Position numbers and translations under genes: made by a program. Below are positions 7,152-12,029 of a stretch of DNA of 12,029 bases, piece after piece (the first letter of the stretch is position 1; each line of letters opens with the position of its first letter). The stretch comes from JBEIUL01 sp044356865 (GTDB lineage: Bacteria; Planctomycetota; Phycisphaerae; Phycisphaerales; SM1A02). The notes beneath the pieces were generated by a model. It did no database searches and was not told the DNA's origin. It saw only the letters and a list, made by a program, of their open reading frames with translations. The DNA is taken from contig JBIKVN010000086.1 in the NCBI GenBank assembly GCA_044356865.1, forward strand, positions 1 through 12,029, written 5' to 3'.

Positions 7152-7940
7152 TCACGGTTCGACGGCGGGCGTTGGAAGTTCCTGATTTCCCCCGGTTCCC
7201 GGCCGGTGTTCCCACGCCCGCACCCCGACGAAGACGCTCGCCCCGACCAGGATCACCGCGGCCATCCACCGGCCCTTCCCCTCCATGAAACGCTCGATCG
7301 ACTCCTTGAGCCCGGCCGACCCACCGGGCCGGGCCAACTCGACCCCGAGCGGGACCAACCCGGGCAGGATGGCGATTGCGGCAAACAGGATCGTGCCGGC
7401 AAGTCGCTCCGTCCCGTCCAGTTGGGCCGCCTGGTGGCTCGCCGCGATGGCCACGGGAAAGACCTTGGGATTCGGCCCCGTCGAGACGAGGCCGAGCAGG
7501 AACGCCAGCCCGACGCGACGACGCGGCGGGGCGTCCTCGCCGGCAAGCCGGGCGAGCAGCCGCTGCGACCACGACGGCGGGGTGTCCTTGGCATCGACCG
7601 TCTCGGGGATCCGGGCACCCCACAGGGCGTTTCTCGCCCGGTAGAGACCGATCGCGAGGAGTGCCGCCGCGATCGTCGCGTGAATCGCGAAGCCGGTCCA
7701 GGTCGGGGTGTCCGAGGCAGGCATCGCCGGGGCCTTGAGCCACGAGCCGACCAGCCACACGACGGCGATTCCCGCCGCCGCGCCGACGGCGAATCCCGCG
7801 GCGGAAACACGTCCGGTCCGTCGATCGCTTGCGGCCAGCAGGCCGAGCACCACGATCTCGGGGCTCAACACGATGGCGCCGCCGAGCGAGGCGAGGATGA
7901 GGAGGTGGGGGGACATCGGGGCGCAGGATACGACGGCCAT
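7152..7940 (-). CDS. GAP/LysE-like six-helix membrane protein
   Basis: A 262-residue inner-membrane protein. The start at 7940 is set by a strong GGAAGGA site eight bases upstream; an internal ATG at 7916 is less likely. Six hydrophobic segments are visible at about 10-37, 46-68, 82-101, 143-168, 179-201 and 224-242. The GPNPK motif (155-159) in the fourth segment and the overall topology match the GAP family (Sap / sulfolipid-1-addressing protein, LysE superfamily). Members are implicated in export of lipids or small molecules; in mycobacteria they help move glycolipids to the surface. The substrate here cannot be read from sequence. A hydrophilic loop (about 103-141) separates helices 3 and 4. 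It lies between the protease gene and a secreted-protein gene on the same strand; a role in envelope export is plausible but unproven. Confidence 0.72.
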   Translation of the reverse strand: MAVVSCAPMSPHLLILASLGGAIVLSPEIVVLGLLAASDRRTGRVSAAGFAVGAAAGIAVVWLVGSWLKAPAMPASDTPTWTGFAIHATIAAALLAIGLYRARNALWGARIPETVDAKDTPPSWSQRLLARLAGEDAPPRRRVGLAFLLGLVSTGPNPKVFPVAIAASHQAAQLDGTERLAGTILFAAIAILPGLVPLGVELARPGGSAGLKESIERFMEGKGRWMAAVILVGASVFVGVRAWEHRPGTGGNQELPTPAVEP

Positions 7941-7999
7941 CGCGTCGGTCCTTCCGCGACGGCTTGGCCTCCCGAACTCGGGAAACGCGCCATGAAGGG

Positions 8000-8680
8000 C
8001 TACGGACAGGGACCCCACGCCGCGAGGACCTCCGCCAGGTCATCCGCGTTGACGACACCGTCCTCGTTGACGTCCGCCGATCCGGCCTTGGGACCGGTGG
8101 ATCCCCACGCGACGAGCACGGCGGCAAGATCTTCCGCCAGCACTTGGCCGTCCCCGTCGGTGTCCGCGGGACACCCGGGCAGGTGATAGTCGAGCCCATG
8201 CAGGGTGACCGTGCCCGTCCAGGTGCCCGAGGTACCCGACGCGCCGTAACCGTTGCCGATCCAGACCCGCGGGGCGTCCAAGAGCGCCTGGTCGATGAAG
8301 ATCGAGGTGGTGAAGTTCACCGTCCCGATCGACGTGGTGCCCGGAGCCGACGAGAATCCATTCGGCCAAAAGTACCGTTGGGTCGCGGAAAGGCTGGACC
8401 ACCCACCGCACTGCAGCAGGCCGCCGGTCGACAGCGGCAGCACGTCGACATAGATGCACAGGTCGTCGGCGTAGGTGAAGTTCGTCGACGCGGTCAGCAC
8501 GATGTCGATCGAGGCGCCGGTGAAAACGCCCGCGATCCACTCGCCCGGGACCGCGCTGACGATCTCGTTGAAGTTGAAGCCGGTGAAGGTCTGGTTAGTC
8601 AGCGTGACGGTGATGTCGGCGGAGACGGCTCCGACGATCGAGAGGGCCGCGAGCCCGTAGGCGAATCGACGTGCGTGCAT
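8000..8680 (-). CDS. Secreted dockerin-tailed paralogue of the 2398 protein
   Basis: A 226-residue protein. The start at 8680 follows AAGGAG by nine bases. Residues 1-21 form a signal peptide (cleavage near AVSA|DITV). The core (22-166) is the same beta-rich unit as in the plus-strand gene at 2398; residues 61-164 are identical at 93 of 104 positions with no gaps. After the shared LHGLD the proteins diverge completely. Here residues 170-226 form two calcium-binding loops, DTDGDGQVLAED (173-184) and DVNEDGVVNADD (203-214), each followed by a helix ending AWG. A Cys stands at the front (Cys170) and at the end (WGPCP). This is a dockerin-like module and replaces the PEP-CTERM-like tail of the paralogue. 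The core has no function I can name. The gene lies 44 bp downstream of the jelly-roll-like gene. Confidence 0.88.
   Translation of the reverse strand: MHARRFAYGLAALSIVGAVSADITVTLTNQTFTGFNFNEIVSAVPGEWIAGVFTGASIDIVLTASTNFTYADDLCIYVDVLPLSTGGLLQCGGWSSLSATQRYFWPNGFSSAPGTTSIGTVNFTTSIFIDQALLDAPRVWIGNGYGASGTSGTWTGTVTLHGLDYHLPGCPADTDGDGQVLAEDLAAVLVAWGSTGPKAGSADVNEDGVVNADDLAEVLAAWGPCP
8189..8500 (-). repeat. 312-bp inverted repeat, copy 2 (copy 1 at 2581-2892)
   Basis: This stretch, read on the minus strand, aligns without gaps to 2581-2892 on the plus strand. Examples by direct comparison: the 47 bases at 2584-2630 are identical to the complement of 8451-8497, and 2758-2841 differs from the complement of 8240-8323 at one base. 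Synonymous sites are conserved too, which points to recent duplication or ongoing gene conversion. Outside these limits similarity drops sharply. Confidence 0.85.
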
Positions 8681-8724
8681 GGGAATCTCTCCTTGGGAAA
8701 GGGCGAAGGTGCGTCGGGAAGGAA

Positions 8725-9498
8725 CTATGGACAGGAACCCCAGGCGGCGATCAGCACCGAGAGGTCGTTCGCTCCGACCGTCCCGTCGCGATCGAGGTCG
8801 GCAGGGCCGGCTTTCGCGCCGGTCGCGCCCCAGGCGAACAGCACTGCGGCCAGATCCTCGCCGCCGACCGCGCCGTCGCGGTCGAGGTCGGCCGGGCATT
8901 CACAATGGTCCGGAATGCCGTTGCCGTTGGCGTCCGGCGACTCCCCCTGCAGGATCTGTGCGTAGTCGGCCACGCCGTCACCGTCGCAGTCGGTCTCGAA
9001 GACCAGCTCAATACGGGCGTCGAAGTGGCACACTCCGCCGCGATCCCGCGCGCGGATCGCCACCAAGGTTGGACCGCGGGACAGTTCCGGGGAGAGGGCT
9101 GCATGACGCTCGCTTCCGCCGCATCCCTCGAAAACGCCTTGATTCGAGATCGCCGCCCCGTCGACGAACGCCTGTACATCGTTGTCGATCTTCGCGGCGA
9201 CCCGGACGCGGGCGCTCGCGGGCAACTCGATCCAGCGTCGCAGCACCAGGTCGGTGTTGATCCACCATGCACTGTTCGCCGGCAACCCACACCCACCGTC
9301 GCCGAACGGGCCGTTTCCGACGCTCCATCCGGCGTCGAGGTAGGAGACCGACTCGAAGCCCGACGCTCCGCCCCAGCCGACGATCGCGTACCGCCATCCG
9401 GAAGCGTTGTATCCGACGATAGGAACCGTGTACTCCGCCGCCTCCGTCGCGGCCAGGATCGACGCGGCTGCGAGGGCACTCCACCAGCTTCGATTCAT
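8725..9498 (-). CDS. Secreted jelly-roll-like protein with thrombospondin-3-like and dockerin-like repeats
   Basis: A 257-residue protein starting at ATG 9498, giving a signal peptide (1-20, cleavage near ATEA|AEYT); the open frame further upstream has no signal and no site. Residues about 22-168 look like a galactose-binding or jelly-roll-type beta-sandwich: GWSVGNGPFGDGGCG, then a W-I-N-T-D-LVLRRWIELP strand, then VAAKIDNDVQAFVDGAAIS. The comparison is by pattern, and ligand binding is not shown. Residues 170-200 are a thrombospondin-3-like calcium motif pair (DCDGDGVAD...DANGNGIPDHCE). Residues 201-257 form the dockerin-like module, with loops DLDRDGAVGGED (204-215) and DLDRDGTVGAND (234-245), Cys201 in front and WGSCP at the end. 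A minus-strand TATTCT (9570-9565) 67 bp upstream is a possible -10 without a good -35. Confidence 0.82.
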   Translation of the reverse strand: MNRSWWSALAAASILAATEAAEYTVPIVGYNASGWRYAIVGWGGASGFESVSYLDAGWSVGNGPFGDGGCGLPANSAWWINTDLVLRRWIELPASARVRVAAKIDNDVQAFVDGAAISNQGVFEGCGGSERHAALSPELSRGPTLVAIRARDRGGVCHFDARIELVFETDCDGDGVADYAQILQGESPDANGNGIPDHCECPADLDRDGAVGGEDLAAVLFAWGATGAKAGPADLDRDGTVGANDLSVLIAAWGSCP

Positions 9499-9618
9499 CA
9501 GTTCACTCACTTCTCTCGGCCGACTCGTGGGCCGATCGCCGGGCCGTTCGACGATGCGAAATCCAGAATAGCGTTTTGAAACTACCGAGGCGAACGCAAG
9601 GGCTCGCTCCCCCCGGGG

Positions 9619-9676
9619 GCATGGGGAGTGAACGCACGCCCCATGCGACAAGGCCGCCCCTCGCGGGGCGGCCTTG
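9619..9676 (-). terminator. Tandem hairpins after the PEP-CTERM-like gene
   Basis: Two stems lie in the 205-bp gap between the genes ending at 9704 and starting at 9498. The first pairs CAAGGCCGCCCC (9649-9660) with GGGGCGGCCTTG (9665-9676), 12 bp with a TCGC loop. The second pairs GCATGGGG (9619-9626) with CCCCATGC (9639-9646). Neither is followed by a U-run on the minus strand, so this may be a Rho-independent-like barrier, an mRNA 3'-end stabiliser or an attenuator. Confidence 0.5.
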
Positions 9677-9703
9677 GCTCTCGTGCGAAACGTCCCTATC
9701 CGA

Positions 9704-10360
9704 TCAGCCGCGACGCCGGCGGCCGGCGAGCCCGGCGAGTCCGAGCAGCGCGATGGCGCCGGGGGCGGGGACGCCCTCGATCATCGCGAAGCCTTGCGAG
9801 GGATAGGCCTCGAACGGCGAACCGAAGCTGGTCCCGATGCTCGGGGCGGTCTGCGTGAGGAACCAGCGGCTGAGGCCGCCGGTCCCGTTCACCATCTCGA
9901 CGTAGCCGAGGGTCGGCACCACGAAGTCCGGATCGAGCGTGATGGTCCAGATGAACGCGCCGGCCTGCGGCAGGGCCACGGTGAACGAGTTCACCAGGCT
10001 GCCGATCTCGCCGACCGTCCCGTTCCAGCCGTAGAAGTTGAAGATGACCTCGCCGCCGACGGTGTTGGTGCCGCCGACGAACTTGAACTGCCCGAGGAAC
10101 ATCTCGGAGCCCGCGCCGGCGGTCTGGTAGTAGTTGAAGCCGCGCTGGCCCTCGCCGACCGCCAGCGAGGCGTACGGGCCGGCACTCGCGTCGTAGCGGA
10201 CATCGCCCTCGGCGAGAGTCGAGATGTAGTCGCCGGTGAGGGTGATGGTGTGCGACTGGAGGTCGCCCGGCTGCCAGATGGGAGCCTCGGCCGACGCGAG
10301 GGCGGCGAGGGAACCGGCGAGCGAGCACGCAAGCATTCGGACCGGGGTCTTCGGGAACAT
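9704..10360 (-). CDS. Secreted protein with PEP-CTERM-like sorting tail
   Basis: A 218-residue protein. The start at 10360 follows an AAGGAG site by eight bases; M9 is an alternative. Residues 1-24 are a signal peptide (cleavage near ALASA|EAP). The mature region is beta-rich, with Gly, Thr and aromatic residues (LQSHTITLTGDYISTL, FNYYQTAG, VIFNFYGWNGTVGEIG); I recognise no catalytic motif or named domain. Residues 197-218 are a PEP-CTERM-like tail: VPAPG, then AIALLGLAGLAG, then RRRRG, almost identical to the tail of the protein at 2398 although the two cores are unrelated. Such proteins are usually exported and processed by an exosortase and end on the cell surface or in the matrix. It is preceded by a 365-bp gap and followed by two hairpins, so it is probably its own transcription unit. 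Confidence 0.85.
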   Translation of the reverse strand: MFPKTPVRMLACSLAGSLAALASAEAPIWQPGDLQSHTITLTGDYISTLAEGDVRYDASAGPYASLAVGEGQRGFNYYQTAGAGSEMFLGQFKFVGGTNTVGGEVIFNFYGWNGTVGEIGSLVNSFTVALPQAGAFIWTITLDPDFVVPTLGYVEMVNGTGGLSRWFLTQTAPSIGTSFGSPFEAYPSQGFAMIEGVPAPGAIALLGLAGLAGRRRRG

Positions 10361-10725
10361 TCGGCTTTCTCCTTGCTGGTGGGAACCGTCGGGCGTCAGG
10401 GAAACGCCCGTGCGGGCTGCGCATGCAGGGCCGCGTCAAGGTCGACGGGACTTCCGGGACCGCGTGCCCCGACGGGGGCACCCTCACGGCTCCGGACGAT
10501 CGCGAGCGATCGCCGGACGGGTTCGCCGGTGCCTGCCGAGTCCGGGTTCAGGAGGGAACGGGACGGACGCGGAAAAGGGTCAAGCACCGCCGAAACGGCC
10601 CTCTTCCGAACCCATCGACCGAGATGGGGTGTGCCCCAAGTTTGGGGCGAGTCAAGCGGGTTCCAGGAACTGGGGAAACGAACGGCATCCATTCGCCGCG
10701 GGGGATTGCTGGCCGCGGAAACCGC
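10361..10725. other. Gene-free 365-bp stretch with three hairpins
   Basis: No credible coding sequence: the open frames lack ribosome-binding sites and run antisense or into neighbours. Three inverted repeats are visible: TCCGG(A)CGATCGC / GCGATCGCCGGA (10491-10517, one bulged A), CCCATC / GATGGG (10611-10628) and GCCCCAA / TTGGGGC (10633-10648). The last two lie about 80-115 bp past the lectin gene stop (10726) on the minus strand and may end its transcript. The promoter of the gene starting at 10360 should be in the remainder, but I see no convincing -35/-10 pair. Confidence 0.5.
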
Positions 10726-11499
10726 TCAGGGGCAGGGCCCCCACCCCGCAAGCACGATCAGGAGGTCGTCGGCATCGACGATGCCGTCGTCGTTCCGGTC
10801 GCTGTCGAACTCGCCGTCCCCGTCGGTACCCCAGCCGACCAGGAGGGCGGTCAGGTCGATCGGGTCGACCCCGCCGTTCCCGGTCACGTCGCCGGGGCAG
10901 GCATTGACGATGCACTCGGTACCGGCTTCGCAGCAGTCCGGCACACCATCGGAGTCGCCGTCGGTGAGTTGCCCGTTGCGGATCTGCCCGAAATCCACCA
11001 CCCCATCCCCGTTGCAGTCGGCCGACCACTCGATTGCGTAGGCGAAACAAGCCTCGCCGCGGTGGTCGTTCCACTGGCCGCCGGCGAGCCACGGGGCGTT
11101 CATGTGCCCGAAATCCTCGCCCCGGTTGATGTTGTTGGGCTCTTCCGGCTGGTACCAGTTGGTGAACGCGAGCGGCTCGCCCGTGACCCATCGCCAGCCG
11201 CCGGCCGGTTCCGAGAAGTCGGGGGCCGCCCGGTCCTGGTACAGGCCGATCCAGACCGCGAAGAACGGGCTGAGCTCGCGGACGAAACGGTGTTCCTCGA
11301 TCGAGCCGATCGTGGCGAGATGGGCGCCGACGGCCTCGGCCGCGGCCTTGGCGGAGGCCCAGTCGGTGCAGGTCTCGTCGACCACGCGGTACCAGTGCCC
11401 GTTGCCGCCGGCGCCGGTCGACCACTGGAACGGGGGACCCGCCTCGGCGGCGGCGATGGCGAGCGAGACGACGAGCGGAGTCGCAAGGATGGTCTTCAT
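10726..11499 (-). CDS. Secreted C-type lectin domain protein with dockerin-like tail
   Basis: A 257-residue protein starting at ATG 11499, with GAGGGG just upstream. Residues 1-20 are a signal peptide (cleavage near AEA|GPP). Residues about 32-158 form a C-type lectin-like domain: HWYRVVDETCTDWASAKAAA, GAHLATIGSIEEHRFV, WIGLYQD (83-89), then EPN (120-122) and WND (143-145). EPN and WND are the classic calcium and sugar ligands of the mannose-type site, so real carbohydrate binding is plausible. Residues about 161-191 have two thrombospondin-3-like motifs (DCNGDGVVD, DGDSDGVPDCCE). Residues 201-257 are the dockerin-like module, with loops DVTGNGGVDPID (204-215) and DRNDDGIVDADD (234-245), Cys201 in front and WGPCP at the end. 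It is probably an exported glycan-binding protein held to the surface or to a partner by its tail. Confidence 0.9.
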   Translation of the reverse strand: MKTILATPLVVSLAIAAAEAGPPFQWSTGAGGNGHWYRVVDETCTDWASAKAAAEAVGAHLATIGSIEEHRFVRELSPFFAVWIGLYQDRAAPDFSEPAGGWRWVTGEPLAFTNWYQPEEPNNINRGEDFGHMNAPWLAGGQWNDHRGEACFAYAIEWSADCNGDGVVDFGQIRNGQLTDGDSDGVPDCCEAGTECIVNACPGDVTGNGGVDPIDLTALLVGWGTDGDGEFDSDRNDDGIVDADDLLIVLAGWGPCP

Positions 11500-11645
11500 G
11501 GGCCCCTCGGGTTGGTGCGGACGCGTTGGGCGTCGTGGCCCGGACGGTAGCGGGCCGGCGGTGCCCGGAAGGCCGCGGCAAGCGGGAGAACCGCGATTGG
11601 GGCGTCAACCCCCGAGGACTTGCCCGCGGCCATCACCAAACGACA

Positions 11646-11671
11646 ACCCCCGGCGTCGGGACGCCGGGGGT
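11646..11671 (-). terminator. Terminator hairpin after tRNA-Gly
   Basis: ACCCCCGGCGTC (11646-11657) pairs perfectly with GACGCCGGGGGT (11660-11671) around a tiny GG loop (effectively four to six bases). On the minus strand it begins five bases past the tRNA 3' end and is followed by TGTCGTTTGG, moderately T-rich. Its position fits termination of the tRNA transcript. Confidence 0.7.
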
Positions 11672-11676
11672 CGGAA

Positions 11677-11748
11677 AGCGGGTGAAGGGACTTGAACCCT
11701 CGACATCCACCTTGGCAAGGTGGCACTCTACCACTGAGTTACACCCGC
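11677..11748 (-). tRNA. tRNA-Gly (anticodon GCC)
   Basis: On the minus strand the acceptor arm GCGGGTG pairs with CACCCGC. The D arm is ACTC-AGTGGTA-GAGT. The anticodon arm is CCACC-TTGCCAA-GGTGG, with anticodon GCC at 11716-11714. The T arm is GAGGG-TTCAAGT-CCCTT. The discriminator base is T (11677). The 3' CCA is not encoded and must be added by nucleotidyltransferase. The 5' end is nine bases from the stop codon of the upstream serine hydrolase gene, so the tRNA may be cut from a shared transcript. Confidence 0.96.
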
Positions 11749-11757
11749 AACAGGAAC

Positions 11758-12029
11758 TCAGGCCGGAGGCGGCGAGGCCTCCGGCGGGCCGCGGAGTATA
11801 CCCCGGGGAGGGCGGGGGGCAAGGTGGTTGGTCGGGTCCGACTCGCGAGGAATGAGAAGGGTCAGCATCTCCGCATCCCGATACCCCCGCCCCCCCTCGA
11901 GCGGGCCGAACCGCACCACGACCAGCCGCTCGTCCGGCAGCACGTACAGCCGCTGCTTGCCCTTGCCGGCGGCCATGAAGCCGACGGTGCGGGCGGTGGG
12001 GGCGTCGTTCCTGACCCGCGGCGGTTCGC
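11758..12029 (-). CDS. Serine hydrolase, class C beta-lactamase-related (C-terminal part only)
   Basis: Partial: the 5' end lies beyond the window, and the frame enters two bases in from 12029 on the minus strand. About 89 residues are visible. The segment GFMAAGKGKQRLYVLPDERL followed by VVVRFG is the typical C-terminal strand block of the beta-lactamase / D-aminopeptidase-type serine hydrolase family (Pfam Beta-lactamase), and DAEMLTLLI is the usual last helix. The catalytic SxxK and YxN motifs lie upstream and cannot be checked, so the substrate is unknown. The protein then runs on about 28 residues past the normal family end in a Pro/Arg-rich tail (PTNHLAPRPP...PEASPPPA). The DNA for this tail contains a 9-bp hairpin (11762-11770 with 11777-11785). 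The stop is nine bases before the tRNA-Gly gene. Confidence 0.75.
   Translation of the reverse strand, partial: EPPRVRNDAPTARTVGFMAAGKGKQRLYVLPDERLVVVRFGPLEGGRGYRDAEMLTLLIPRESDPTNHLAPRPPRGILRGPPEASPPPA

Noticed and set aside
6255..8186. Long plus-strand open frame (643 codons) opposite the protease and GAP genes
   Set aside because: It is a shadow of high GC: Arg-, Gly- and Asp-rich, with no domain. It also runs antisense to two genes with clear motifs.
8000..8740. ACAGGGAC / GGACAGGAAC repeats near 8003 and 8729, resembling the operator half-site
   Set aside because: They are explained by the shared C-terminal W-G-x-C-P coding sequence of the dockerin-like tails, not by a control site.
2398..10360. 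PEP-CTERM / exosortase exopolysaccharide locus
   Set aside because: Two PEP-CTERM-like tails are present but there is no exosortase, glycosyltransferase or polysaccharide export gene in the window.
9674..11041. Plus-strand open frame of 455 codons, and another at 10423-11550
   Set aside because: Both are antisense to signal-peptide proteins with recognised domains and tails; their composition is that of a GC-rich shadow frame.
1..12029. CRISPR array, insertion sequence, phage or classical defence island
   Set aside because: No regularly spaced repeats, transposase, integrase or known defence domains are visible; the only long repeat is the gene-core duplication.

Overview
The window is a 12 kb piece of a very GC-rich bacterial chromosome, most likely from a planctomycete of the class Phycisphaerae or a close relative. 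The clues are secreted proteins ending in paired calcium-loop (dockerin-like) repeats of the form D-x-D-G-D-G...DLA-x-VL-x-AWG-x-CP, thrombospondin-3-like DxDGDGxxD repeats, and a PEP-CTERM-like tail of the VPAPG / LLGLAGLA / RRRRG type. That combination is characteristic of the group; the assignment is inference, since no rRNA or marker gene is present.

Layout. Positions 1-2155 (+) hold the 3' end of monomeric NADP-isocitrate dehydrogenase, then a TPR-sulfotransferase fusion. A secreted PEP-CTERM-like protein (2398-2964, +) ends at a perfect 13-bp terminator hairpin. Next is a divergent pair: an ARPP-1-family protein (3061-4089, -) and a protein with an NrtR-type winged helix (4340-5383, +). 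Around their shared control region lie four copies of a 13-bp near-palindrome, TTGGCCTGTCCAA. From 5409 to 11499 all genes are on the minus strand. They are a subtilisin-like protease, a six-TM GAP/LysE-like membrane protein, a paralogue of the 2398 gene, a jelly-roll-like secreted protein, a second PEP-CTERM-like protein and a C-type lectin protein. The window ends with a tRNA-Gly(GCC) and the 3' end of a serine hydrolase (beta-lactamase family).

The genes form two themes. The first is an extracytoplasmic set: six proteins with N-terminal signal-like sequences, four with the same Cys-flanked dockerin-like tail and two with a PEP-CTERM-like tail. The genes at 2398 and 8680 share an almost identical 312-bp, 104-residue core but carry different tails, so the same module is delivered by two surface routes. 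The second theme is the ARPP-1 / NrtR-like pair. Both families are linked in the literature to ADP-ribose/NAD-type metabolism, and the repeated operator-like sites make this the best candidate here for an undescribed regulated system.
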